A stretch of 53,700 nt of DNA from an uncultured Victivallales bacterium (lineage in GTDB: Bacteria; Verrucomicrobiota; Lentisphaeria; Oligosphaerales; JAFGRS01), in contig CAILUI010000437.1 of NCBI GenBank assembly GCA_903837355.1, forward strand, positions 1-53,700, written 5' to 3'. A program made the position numbers and the translations under genes. Below are positions 24,181 to 32,714 of this stretch, piece by piece. Position 1 is the stretch's first letter; each line of letters opens with the position of its first letter. The notes under the pieces were generated by a model. It had not been told where the DNA came from. It worked only from the letters and a program-made list of their open reading frames with translations, and searched no databases.

Positions 24181-26211
24181 GTGACCAAGCGCTCGGTGAC
24201 CATTGGCCTCCTCTGTGCGCTCCTCATCAGCGGCCTCGGCTACTTTCATGACTGCGTCATCAACGCTGACGCCTACATCATGCTGGTGCCGCACCTGATG
24301 CCGCACGCCGTCTACGGGGGGCTCCTCCTGCTCGTTGGTCTGAATCCACTGTTGCGCCGACTGCGCTGGCAACCGCTGGCTGGGCGCGAACTGGCGGTCA
24401 TCACCGGCCTGAGCCTGTTGGCCTGTTCGGTGCCCTTCTACGGGCTGGTCCACTGCTGGCCGTCGGCCCTGATGTTCCCCCACCACAGCTACAGGCTGTC
24501 GCCAGGCTGGCAACGCGAACAGATCCTCGACCTCGTGCCAGCCTTCATGCTCGCGGACGTCAACTCCGAGCGGGGCACCGACGCCCTGACCGGCTACGTC
24601 GCCGGGATGTCCCGCGGCCAGGGGCACATCGCCTGGCGTGAGGTGCCCTGGGACATCTGGATCAAGCCGCTGGCTTTCTGGGTGCCACTGGTGTTGAGCA
24701 TCTCGGTCGCCACGCTGGCCCTGGCCGTGGTCGTGAACCGACAATGGTCCCGCCACGAGCAACTGCCCTACCCCATCGCCAAGTTCACCGCACTGCTCTT
24801 CCCGGACCATCCCGAGTGCGTCTTGCGCAAGCGCTCCTTCCGCGTCGGTCTTGGCCTCGTCCTTGGCATCCACATGGTCAACTACTTCCAGGCCTGGTGG
24901 CCGGACATCCTGGTGCCGGTACGGCTGGCCCTCGACTTCAGGGCCCTGGTACCCCTCTTCGAGCCGGTGACCTACGGCGACGGCTGGGCACTGTTTACCC
25001 CACGGGTGATGTTCACGGTGATCGGTATCGCCTATTTCTTCGCCTCCGACGTCTCGCTGTCCCTCGCCATCACCCCCTATGTTGTATGCTACGTCGTCGG
25101 CGTACTCAGCAGCTACGGGTTCCAGGTCACCCGCGGCTTCAGCATGTTCAACAACGCCACCGTCTTCGTCTACGCCGGCGCCTATCTCGGCATCGTCCTG
25201 ATGGTGCTTTACACGGGCCGCTACTTCTATGGCAACCTGCTCCGGCAAGGGCTGGCACTGCCCTGCCAGGAGCGCGCTGAGCCGCACTTGGTATGGTCCA
25301 TGCGTGCCTTCCTACTGTTCACGGCCTTCTTCTATATCCTCCTGTGCTACACGGGCGTAGACTGGCTACTGTCGCTGTACTACACGCTGATGGCCCTGGT
25401 CGTCTTCATCGCGGTCAGTCGCGCCGTGGCCGAAGCAGGGGGGTTCTACATCGGCACGTGGATCATGCCAGGCGCTGTAGCCTGGGGCCTGCTCGGCTCG
25501 CAAGCGCTCGGGCCTACCGCCCTGGCTACCATGGTCATGGTGTCGATCATTGTCCTGGTTGGCCCGGGCTGGGCACCCATGGCCTTCGGCGTGCAGGCAC
25601 TGAAACTGGCGGAACTCGGCAACGTACGTCCCGGCCGCATGGGGGCGCTCTGCATCGGCGTCCTCGTGCTCTGCGTGGCCGTGGCCCTCCCGGCGACCAT
25701 CTACTGGCAGCACGACCAAGGCCTGGTGCAGGCCTCGTCCGGCTGGGCCCGCTACACGCCCCGCCTGCCCTTCGACCAGGGCTTGATCATGAAGGAACAA
25801 CTGACCTCCGTTGGCGTGCTGGACCAGGCGGAAGCCGTACGCGGCCTCGGACGCCTCGCCCTGGCCAAACCCAGTGGCGCGTTCGTCACCGCCTTCGCCA
25901 TCGGCCTGGGGCTGACTCTGCTCACCGCGTCCCTGCGCCTGCGCTTCCCCTGGTGGCCACTTCACCCCCTGGCTTTCTTCTTCCTGAACTCGCATCAAGG
26001 CCAACGCGTCGCCTTCTCACTGCTCATTGGTTGGGCCATCAAGACGGCCATCTGCAGATACGGCGGGGAAATGCTCTACCAGAAAGGCAAGCCCCTGATG
26101 GCGGGTGTCATCGCCGGGGAGATGCTGGCTGGAACACTACCCATCCTAGTCGGCGCTGTGTACTATGTTACCACCGGCGAGCGTCCTGTGAATAGCTCGC
26201 TGGTGTACTGA
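24181..26211 (+). CDS. Multi-pass membrane protein (DUF6784/DUF6785-like, OPT-transporter-like)
   Basis: This 676-residue polytopic inner-membrane protein has about a dozen hydrophobic segments, from VTIGLLCALLISGLGYF at the N-terminus to GEMLAGTLPILVGAVYYV near the end. It resembles the large family annotated DUF6785 with a C-terminal DUF6784, found in PVC bacteria and relatives. Its distant similarity to oligopeptide transporters suggests transport, but the substrate is unknown. The GTG at 24181 is preceded by GAAAGG at a 9-nt spacing. A GTG at 24148 would add 11 non-hydrophobic residues. The next gene encodes a secreted glycosidase-like protein 54 bp downstream on the same strand, which suggests uptake of its product. 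That link is inference only. Confidence 0.78.
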   Translation: MTKRSVTIGLLCALLISGLGYFHDCVINADAYIMLVPHLMPHAVYGGLLLLVGLNPLLRRLRWQPLAGRELAVITGLSLLACSVPFYGLVHCWPSALMFPHHSYRLSPGWQREQILDLVPAFMLADVNSERGTDALTGYVAGMSRGQGHIAWREVPWDIWIKPLAFWVPLVLSISVATLALAVVVNRQWSRHEQLPYPIAKFTALLFPDHPECVLRKRSFRVGLGLVLGIHMVNYFQAWWPDILVPVRLALDFRALVPLFEPVTYGDGWALFTPRVMFTVIGIAYFFASDVSLSLAITPYVVCYVVGVLSSYGFQVTRGFSMFNNATVFVYAGAYLGIVLMVLYTGRYFYGNLLRQGLALPCQERAEPHLVWSMRAFLLFTAFFYILLCYTGVDWLLSLYYTLMALVVFIAVSRAVAEAGGFYIGTWIMPGAVAWGLLGSQALGPTALATMVMVSIIVLVGPGWAPMAFGVQALKLAELGNVRPGRMGALCIGVLVLCVAVALPATIYWQHDQGLVQASSGWARYTPRLPFDQGLIMKEQLTSVGVLDQAEAVRGLGRLALAKPSGAFVTAFAIGLGLTLLTASLRLRFPWWPLHPLAFFFLNSHQGQRVAFSLLIGWAIKTAICRYGGEMLYQKGKPLMAGVIAGEMLAGTLPILVGAVYYVTTGERPVNSSLVY

Positions 26212-26265
26212 TCGAAAGCGCGTTCCGGGTCGCCGCGCCCCTGCGGCCCCGAGAGGAGGCCCAGC

Positions 26266-28377
26266 ATGCACCGCTGCCGAACCCTGGTGTCCGAGGTACT
26301 GTTCGCACTGACAATCATCGGCGCCGTCGACGCCCAGGAACCAGCCATCCTGCCGCTGCGCCTCGTAGAGAGCGGCAGCCACGACGTGCTCTTCGAGAAG
26401 GACGACGCCGGCAACTACACCATTACGACCCGCGGGGACGACCCCTACGCGCTCACCGTACCCCTGAGCCAAGCCTACGATCACGAGCGCCTGCGAGTGA
26501 TCGCCTTTGAACTCCTCTGCCCGGCCGGGCTCGACTTCATCCAGGTGTTCTACGGCCTCCCACGGGAGTCCCACAGCACCTCGAGTTGGCACATCGCCCC
26601 CGCCGATACCTGGGTACCGGTCGCCATCCCATTACGCAGAAACTGGGACATGCCTTACCGCGTCTTCCGTCTCGACTTCGGCGGTCGTGGCGGCGTTACC
26701 CTCCAACTCCGCGGACTGGTCCTACGCCCACTCGCCGACGGTGAGAAAGAAGCAGACCAGCGTTGGCTGAACGCCGTAAAAGAGGACGCCGAGCAGGGCC
26801 GCGCCATCAGCTCCTACCTCGGACGCGAATGGCCTGGCCGGGTCGATACCGTCTCGGTCGACCGCCGTTTCGTACGCATCTCAGGGGTCGCCCCCGAGGC
26901 TGGAACCAGCCTGGTCGAGGTTCCCTTGCACGCCCCCATGCCCTCCTGCACCGAGGCTGTCAGCGTCACTACGCTGTCGGTACGCGGCAACTTCCAGGTC
27001 GAAGTACCCAGGTTCGTGGCCGACCGCGAGGGCGTGGCACAAGACCGCCTTTTCGCCCGCTGGCGCCTGGCCCGCTTCATCGACCAGCGCCTCGAAGGCC
27101 TCTCCGCCGCCGTCTGGGCAACCGATACCGATGAGGCCGCGGACACTCGCCTGCCACGCGCCATGCCGTCCTCCAAGAAGGGCCTCGCAGACGTTGACTG
27201 GTTCCCCGAGGCCCAGGAGGATCTGCCGCTTCTGGGCTGCCGTAACCTGACCGTCGAGATCCTCCTCCCCAGCATCCTCGACCTTGCCCCCGGCGGCGAC
27301 GGGACAACACCTTACACGTTCAACGGCAAGCAGTACGCCGCCAACGAGAAGGCCCTGGAACCACTTGATAACACCATGCGCCTAGCCCGCGAACACGGCA
27401 TCGTCGTCTCTGCGGTCATCCTTATCCCGCGCCCTCTCGCCGACCGCAACGCGCAGCGTGTGTGGTGCCACCCTGACGCCTCCGCCCCAGGCAGGTTTGC
27501 ACTGGCGAACGTAACCACCCCGGAAGGCGTCGACGCCTACGCCGCAGCCTTGGACCTCCTCGCCCGCCGCTACGGCTCGAACACACCCACCTACGGCCGC
27601 ATTGCCAACTGGATCATCCACCATGAGGTCGATAAGGGCCTGATCTGGGCCAATGCCGGGGAAAAGAGCATGGTCGCTTACCTTGAACTCTACTACCGCG
27701 CCCTCCGCATCGCCCACTACACGGTCCGCCGACACGACCCGGCAGCCCGCGTCTTCATCCCCCTCTCCCACTACTGGACGGCCATGGACCCTGGATCCTA
27801 CAGCCCCCGTGCAGTCCTGGAACTACTCCAGAGTATCTGCGGCCGGGAAGGTGACTTCGAGTGGGGTGTGGCCTATCACCCCTATCCGCAGGACGTGTGC
27901 AATCCTGCAGCATGGCTCGATACCAAAGCCACATTCAGTTTCGACACACCGCTGATCACGATGAGGAACATCGAGGTCTTGGACGCCTGGATGAAACGTC
28001 CCGAGTTCCGCTTCAACGGTGCCGTCAGGGGCGTGCTGCTGTCGGAACAGGGCTGCAATACGGCTGACCTCAGCGAGGCCAACCAGCGCCTGCAAGCCGC
28101 CGGGATCGTCTACTTCTGGCACAAGATACGCGACTTGGAGAGCATCGAAGCCCTCCTGTACCACCGCTGGATCGACGACGCCGGCGACTCCGGCCTGCGC
28201 TTCGGCTTACGCTCTGCCGCCCCTGGCACCAGCAGCGCCCCCGGGGAGAGGAAACTGGCGTGGACCGTGTTCCGCGCACTCGGGACCCCTGAGGAAAACG
28301 CTGCCACCGAGTTCGCCAAAGCCCTGATCGGAGTCCAGGACTTCAGTCAGATACGCTACCTCGGCCCACTGCGCTGA
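26266..28377 (+). CDS. Secreted DUF5722-like glycosidase-fold protein
   Basis: The 703-residue product has a signal peptide ending near VDA-QEP (residue 23). A beta-sandwich region spans about 30-150, and from about residue 300 there is a TIM-barrel region with the look of glycoside hydrolase clan A. IIHHEVD (Glu454) and VLLSEQG (Glu594) sit where the acid/base and nucleophile would lie, with WGVAYHPYP between them. The best family label I can give is DUF5722. Members are found near carbohydrate-degradation genes. GAGGAGG precedes the ATG. It follows the membrane protein gene by 54 bp, so the two are probably co-transcribed. Catalytic roles of the two glutamates are inferred from position. 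Confidence 0.72.
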   Translation: MHRCRTLVSEVLFALTIIGAVDAQEPAILPLRLVESGSHDVLFEKDDAGNYTITTRGDDPYALTVPLSQAYDHERLRVIAFELLCPAGLDFIQVFYGLPRESHSTSSWHIAPADTWVPVAIPLRRNWDMPYRVFRLDFGGRGGVTLQLRGLVLRPLADGEKEADQRWLNAVKEDAEQGRAISSYLGREWPGRVDTVSVDRRFVRISGVAPEAGTSLVEVPLHAPMPSCTEAVSVTTLSVRGNFQVEVPRFVADREGVAQDRLFARWRLARFIDQRLEGLSAAVWATDTDEAADTRLPRAMPSSKKGLADVDWFPEAQEDLPLLGCRNLTVEILLPSILDLAPGGDGTTPYTFNGKQYAANEKALEPLDNTMRLAREHGIVVSAVILIPRPLADRNAQRVWCHPDASAPGRFALANVTTPEGVDAYAAALDLLARRYGSNTPTYGRIANWIIHHEVDKGLIWANAGEKSMVAYLELYYRALRIAHYTVRRHDPAARVFIPLSHYWTAMDPGSYSPRAVLELLQSICGREGDFEWGVAYHPYPQDVCNPAAWLDTKATFSFDTPLITMRNIEVLDAWMKRPEFRFNGAVRGVLLSEQGCNTADLSEANQRLQAAGIVYFWHKIRDLESIEALLYHRWIDDAGDSGLRFGLRSAAPGTSSAPGERKLAWTVFRALGTPEENAATEFAKALIGVQDFSQIRYLGPLR

Positions 28378-28382
28378 TCGCC

Positions 28383-29522
28383 TCAGACGTGCGCCAGGGC
28401 GTGACAGTAGAACGGCAGCGGAAAGAGCCGTCGGATGCCGCTGTGGCGCGCCCCGTCGCCGAGGTCCGGTAGGAAAGGACCAAAGAACACCTGGGCCAGC
28501 TCCCGGCGAGTCAGCTCGACCGCGACGCTCCCCGCACCCGCGTCCTCGACCGCCAGAACCCCGCCCTCGGCGCTGACCCTAACCGACTCCCCCGTGTCGC
28601 GGCAGCGCAGGACGATCTCCCCCGTCCAACCCTGAAGCCGTACCTGCAGGACCGGCCGATAGGCCTCCAGGACCGTCCGCATGGAGACGATCCGAATCAT
28701 CCCGGCAGGCCGGACGAGATAGCTCTGGGCGTGCCGCAGCATCAGCTTCTCCAGGGCGGTCTCTGCGTCTACCGGCGGCAAGGCTACCGACCACGAGCCA
28801 CTCTGCAGCAGGAAACTCACCAGTTCCTCCACCGCCAACGGCGCCCCGCCATACTCCGCAATCGTGTTGCCGCGTACCGAGAGATAGCCGAACCCCTTCT
28901 CGGCGCGATCACAGATCCACACCACCTGGCCCGGGCGCCGCAGGACGCGCCCGCACTCCGCGGCGCTGCGCTCGCAACGGTACGGCAAACGGGAGTACGC
29001 TGCCAGGATACACATCAGTTCCCCCACGTCGCCGCTCCAAACCCGCAGATCCACCGCCGACACCGGAAAACTCTCCTCAAAACGCGTCACCCCGGCCGCC
29101 AGCGTCAACGAACGCTCCGCTCCTGCGTGCTCCCAACCATAATTGCCGTACCGCGACCGGTCGCCACCCAGGATGCAGACACCGACGCCCCCCGCTGCCA
29201 TGTCCACACTACAACGCTCCAGCAACGCACTCATCAACCCGTGCTTCCGGTAGGGCGGATAGCAGAAGACGTTCCCCAATCCTATGCCGGGAAGACGAAC
29301 CTCACCGACGGCAACGAAGGACCGCGGCACAAGCTGAACCCCAGCCGCGATCTCCCGCCCCTGGCACGCCAGTCGCCACTGGCCCATCGTCTCGGGCAAC
29401 ACCGTGTCGGGGTAGAGCTCCTCGAAACGCGCATGTCCGGGGTTGCGTTCGCGGAAACTGGCGACCACTCGCTCCATAACGACGGGGTGATCGTCGGGTC
29501 TTCCCAAACGGATTTGGTCCAT
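28383..29522 (-). CDS. GNAT-family N-acetyltransferase
   Basis: The protein has 379 residues and the architecture of large, Eis-like GNAT enzymes. The N-terminal GNAT fold has motif A in GLGNVFCYPPYRKHGLMSALL (residues 80-100), which binds acetyl-CoA. A second GNAT-like half and a sterol-carrier-like C-terminal domain (VLQVRLQGWTGEIVLRCRD onward) follow. Substrate is unknown, and Eis homologues modify aminoglycosides, peptides or other amines. The ATG at 29522 has a strong GGAGGTGA site 7 nt upstream. The gene lies directly behind the terminator that ends the ribosomal operon. Its end is only 5 bp from the DUF5722 gene on the opposite strand. Confidence 0.84.
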   Translation of the reverse strand: MDQIRLGRPDDHPVVMERVVASFRERNPGHARFEELYPDTVLPETMGQWRLACQGREIAAGVQLVPRSFVAVGEVRLPGIGLGNVFCYPPYRKHGLMSALLERCSVDMAAGGVGVCILGGDRSRYGNYGWEHAGAERSLTLAAGVTRFEESFPVSAVDLRVWSGDVGELMCILAAYSRLPYRCERSAAECGRVLRRPGQVVWICDRAEKGFGYLSVRGNTIAEYGGAPLAVEELVSFLLQSGSWSVALPPVDAETALEKLMLRHAQSYLVRPAGMIRIVSMRTVLEAYRPVLQVRLQGWTGEIVLRCRDTGESVRVSAEGGVLAVEDAGAGSVAVELTRRELAQVFFGPFLPDLGDGARHSGIRRLFPLPFYCHALAHV

Positions 29523-29545
29523 ACTCGCTCACCTCCGGAAATGAC

Positions 29546-29590
29546 AAAACCGAGCCCAGCATACCAGGGTAAACCCCGGGCTGAACTCGG
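29546..29590 (-). terminator. Intrinsic terminator after rpsS
   Basis: On the minus strand a stem with CCGAG/CTCGG (29586-29590/29550-29554) and CAGC/GCTG is followed by TTTTGT (29549 downward). It lies 66-110 nt past the rpsS stop codon, so the S10 operon ends here. The downstream acetyltransferase has its ribosome binding site just beyond. Confidence 0.78.
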
Positions 29591-29655
29591 CTCTGCCGCA
29601 CTCTGCTGCAGGGTAAGGACGCACCACCGTCACGACGCCCAGTACCCGCCCCGCA

Positions 29656-29925
29656 TCACTTGCCAGAGATGGCGCCGTGACCACGGAACGTCCGCGTCGC
29701 CGCGAACTCCCCGAGCCGATGGCCGACCATGTTCTCCGTCACAAAGACGTTCTGAAAGATCTTGCCGTTGTGGACGGCAAACGTGTGTCCGACGAAATCC
29801 GGCATGATCATCGAGCGGCGAGACCACGTCTTGATGACCGCCTTGCGGCCGCTCGTGTTCAGTGCCTGCACCTTGTCCGCGAGGTGGCCGTCAACAAACG
29901 GCCCTTTCTTGACCGAGCGACTCAC
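29656..29925 (-). CDS. rpsS: 30S ribosomal protein S19
   Basis: S19 sits in the head of the small subunit and contacts S13 and the A-site finger. The 89 residues start SRSVKKGPFVDGHL and include TWSRRSMIMPDFVGHTFAVHNGK and HRLGEFAATRTFRGH, all normal. The GTG start shares one base with the rplB TAG. It is the last gene of the cluster: an intrinsic terminator and an unrelated acetyltransferase follow, where rplV and rpsC would be expected. Confidence 0.97.
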   Translation of the reverse strand: MSRSVKKGPFVDGHLADKVQALNTSGRKAVIKTWSRRSMIMPDFVGHTFAVHNGKIFQNVFVTENMVGHRLGEFAATRTFRGHGAISGK

Positions 29926-30752
29926 TATTTCTTCCTCCGCTCAACGATGAACTTCCGTGACCCCTTACGCCGATTGCGCGTCTTCTTACCCTTCGCCAAT
30001 TGGCCCCACGGCGAGCAGGGGTGGCCACCACCACTGCTGCGACCTTCACCGCCACCCATCGGATGATCAACCGGGTTCATGGCCACGCCACGCACATGCG
30101 GCCGCATACCGAGATAGCGCTTCTTCCCGGCTTTCCCCAAACTGATCCGATTGTGATCAAGATTGCCAACCTGCCCGATCGAGGCGCGACAGTTCACATG
30201 GACCATCCGTACTTCACCACTACCCAGCTTGATCATCGCGTACTGGTCCTCCTTGCCGCGCAGGGTCGCCACCTGCCCGGCCGCCCGCGCCATCGCGGCA
30301 CCCTTGCCAGGAACCAGCTCGATCGCGTGGATGTTCACGCCAACCGGAATGTCCTTCAACTGCATCGCGTTCCCAGGCGTGAACTCAGCCTTCGGACCGC
30401 TCAACACCGTCGCCCCCTGCTCCAAACCAACCGGCGCCAGGATGTATCGCTTCTCCCCGTCAGCGTAGTGCAGCAACGCGATGCGGGCACTCCGGTTGGG
30501 ATCATACTCAATGTGCGCTACCTTCGCCGGAACCCCATCCTTATCGCGCTTGAAGTCAATCAGCCGCAAGCGCCGCTTGACCCCGCCGCCACGGAAACGC
30601 GTCGTCACCCGACCCATATTGTTGCGCCCACCAGTAGACCGCTTCCCAACCGTCAGGCGCTTCTCAAACGTCCGCCGCGTCAGCTCGCTGAAATCGCTGA
30701 CGCTCATATGCCTACGACTTGGAGACGTAGGGTTGTAGGTCTTGATGCCCAT
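29925..30752 (-). CDS. rplB: 50S ribosomal protein L2
   Basis: L2 is needed for subunit association and the peptidyl-transferase centre. The 275-residue protein begins MGIKTYNPTSPSRRHMSVSDF, and the conserved VDHPMGGGEGRSSGGGHP segment carries the functionally important His. Length and motifs are typical. It lies between rplW and rpsS. Confidence 0.98.
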   Translation of the reverse strand: MGIKTYNPTSPSRRHMSVSDFSELTRRTFEKRLTVGKRSTGGRNNMGRVTTRFRGGGVKRRLRLIDFKRDKDGVPAKVAHIEYDPNRSARIALLHYADGEKRYILAPVGLEQGATVLSGPKAEFTPGNAMQLKDIPVGVNIHAIELVPGKGAAMARAAGQVATLRGKEDQYAMIKLGSGEVRMVHVNCRASIGQVGNLDHNRISLGKAGKKRYLGMRPHVRGVAMNPVDHPMGGGEGRSSGGGHPCSPWGQLAKGKKTRNRRKGSRKFIVERRKK

Positions 30753-30791
30753 GGTCCATGCCCTTCCGCGCCCACCTGGCGCCAGGTGTCC

Positions 30792-31070
30792 TTACAGAAT
30801 ATCAATCTGCCCTTCGGACAGCGTCACAACCGCCTTCTTCCAATCCGGACGCCGACCGTAACCGGCCGAACGCATGCGCTTCAGCTTGCCCATGCGATTC
30901 ATCACATTGACCGCCTTTACCTTGACGCTGAACAAGGCCTCGATGGCCGCACGGACCTCAAGCTTATTGGCGTCCTTGGCGACTTTGAAGGTGTACTGCC
31001 CCAGGGCAGACGACATCTCCGTGCCCTTCTCAGTCACCAGAATCGTATGAACTATCTTGTAGGGATCCAT
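30792..31070 (-). CDS. rplW: 50S ribosomal protein L23
   Basis: L23 lies at the polypeptide exit tunnel and is the docking site for trigger factor and SRP. The start MDPYKIVHTILVTEKG at 31070 gives 92 residues, the usual length. A longer frame starting at 31109 overlaps rplD and is unlikely. GAAGGAG lies 11 nt upstream inside the rplD end. The KRMRSAGYGRRPDWKKAVVTL end is typical. Confidence 0.96.
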   Translation of the reverse strand: MDPYKIVHTILVTEKGTEMSSALGQYTFKVAKDANKLEVRAAIEALFSVKVKAVNVMNRMGKLKRMRSAGYGRRPDWKKAVVTLSEGQIDIL

Positions 31071-31086
31071 GATCTCACACTCTCCT

Positions 31087-31716
31087 TCAGGGGGCCAGTC
31101 GCTTGCCAAATGCCTCGATACCGGCCCGGCTGAACACGATCTTGCGGAACTGCAGCAGGAGGTAGGTGTTCACCGAAGACGCCCGCATCACATGCACGCA
31201 AGGCAGGTTCCGCGCCGCCGTGGCCACAGTCGGCGTCAGTTCGTCCACCAACACCAGAGTGTCCTGACCTGCACCAACACGCATCAGGAACTCAACCATC
31301 TTCTTCGTTTTGGGCTCGTCAACCGTAACCTCACTGACCACAATGACCTCGCCGGCATCGACACGGTCAGTGAAAGCACGCCGCAAGGCGAGTTGCTGCA
31401 CCTTACGGTTCACATGCTTGCTGTAACTCCGCGGCAACGGCCCGAAAACCACACCACCACCACGCCAAACGGGACTCTTCCGAGTGCCGGCGCGCGCCCG
31501 ACCCGTGCCCTTCTGCCGCCACGGCTTGGCACTGCTGCCGGCCACTGCCGCCTTGTTCTTGGTGCAGGCACTGCCAGAGCGTATCCCGGCCAAGTACGCC
31601 ACCACAGAGTCCTTCACCGCCTGAGCGCCTCTTTCGCGCTCCAACCACGATTCACTGAGCTCCACCGCAGCGGCGGCGGCGCCCGAACTTCCTACAACCT
31701 GAAGTGTCGTTGCCAT
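31087..31716 (-). CDS. rplD: 50S ribosomal protein L4
   Basis: L4 lines the exit tunnel with its extended loop. In E. coli it also represses the S10 operon. The 209-residue protein has the loop block SSAKPWRQKGTGRARAGTRKSP and GGGVVFGP. It is slightly unusual in its start, TTLQVVGSSGAAAAAVELSESW. It is in the standard rplC-rplD-rplW order. Confidence 0.97.
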   Translation of the reverse strand: MATTLQVVGSSGAAAAAVELSESWLERERGAQAVKDSVVAYLAGIRSGSACTKNKAAVAGSSAKPWRQKGTGRARAGTRKSPVWRGGGVVFGPLPRSYSKHVNRKVQQLALRRAFTDRVDAGEVIVVSEVTVDEPKTKKMVEFLMRVGAGQDTLVLVDELTPTVATAARNLPCVHVMRASSVNTYLLLQFRKIVFSRAGIEAFGKRLAP

Positions 31717-31736
31717 AGTTCCTCAAGCTCCCCGGT

Positions 31737-32372
31737 CTACTTCTTCACAGCGCTGCGCACCATCACGGTGCCGCCGGTCGGGCCGGGAACCGCGCCGTAC
31801 ACCAAGATCACGTCGTCGGCCAACCGCACATCGACGATATGCAGGTTCTGTACCGTACGGTTAGTGTTACCCATGTGCCCACCCATGCGCTGACCAGGCA
31901 GAGTCCGCCCTGGGTGCACCTTCATGCCGATCGACCCACCGCGCCGGACCCAGCCGCCACCGTGACTCGCACGACCACCAGCGAAACGCCAGCGCCGCAC
32001 TACGCCCTGGAAGCCACGTCCCTTGGTCACACCGGTGACGTCGACGTTGTCACCCTTCTGGAACACGTCCGCCTTCAGCACGTCGCCAACCTTGAGATCG
32101 GCGTCGTTGTCAAGCCGTACTTCACGAATGACTGCCGGCGGGGTGTCCTCCAGACCACCGGCTCGAACCTGACCGCGCACCGCCTTCGTCGTGTTCTTTG
32201 CCTTGCGCGAACCGAAGCCCAGTTGGATGGCACTGTAGCCATCCTTAGCCAGCATACGCACGGCCAATACTCGGCAGGGCCCGACCTCGATAACGGTCAC
32301 GGGAACCCGTGTACCGGTCTCGTCGTAGATCTGGGTCATACCCAGCTTCTTCCCAAGAATACCCTTCTTCAT
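31737..32372 (-). CDS. rplC: 50S ribosomal protein L3
   Basis: L3 is placed near the peptidyl-transferase centre. The 211-residue protein starts MKKGILGKKLGMTQIYDETG and has GRGFQGVVRRWRFAGGRASHG and HPGRTLPGQRMGGHMG, the latter close to the methylated Gln of E. coli L3. It follows rpsJ by 22 nt. Confidence 0.98.
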   Translation of the reverse strand: MKKGILGKKLGMTQIYDETGTRVPVTVIEVGPCRVLAVRMLAKDGYSAIQLGFGSRKAKNTTKAVRGQVRAGGLEDTPPAVIREVRLDNDADLKVGDVLKADVFQKGDNVDVTGVTKGRGFQGVVRRWRFAGGRASHGGGWVRRGGSIGMKVHPGRTLPGQRMGGHMGNTNRTVQNLHIVDVRLADDVILVYGAVPGPTGGTVMVRSAVKK

Positions 32373-32394
32373 CGGGGTGATGCTCCCACTCAGG

Positions 32395-32706
32395 TCAGAT
32401 CTTAATGCTGATGTCCACGCCGGCAGGAAGGTTGAGCTTCTTCAGCTCATCGACCGTCTTGGCAGTGGGGTTGATGATGTCGAGAACCCGCTTGTGCGTG
32501 CGTATCTCGAACTGTTCCATGGATTTCTTGTCCACGAACGGCGAACGGTTGACCGTAAACCGTTCGATGCGCGTCGGCAACGGTATGGGCCCGGCGATCT
32601 GGGCGCCGGTGCGCTTCACCGTGTTGACGATCTCCGTGGTGGACTGATCCAGGATGCTGTGCTCAAAGGCCTGGAGCCGAATGCGAATTGCTTGTCTGTT
32701 TGCCAT
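32395..32706 (-). CDS. rpsJ: 30S ribosomal protein S10 (NusE)
   Basis: S10 is a ribosomal protein that also joins NusB in antitermination. The 103 residues (IRIRLQAFEHSILDQSTTEIV, GPIPLPTRIERFTVNRSPFVDKKS, DIINPTAKTVDELKKLNLPAGVDI) are typical. It follows fusA directly. There is no tuf gene between fusA and rpsJ. Confidence 0.98.
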   Translation of the reverse strand: MANRQAIRIRLQAFEHSILDQSTTEIVNTVKRTGAQIAGPIPLPTRIERFTVNRSPFVDKKSMEQFEIRTHKRVLDIINPTAKTVDELKKLNLPAGVDISIKI

Positions 32707-32714
32707 GTCTACCG

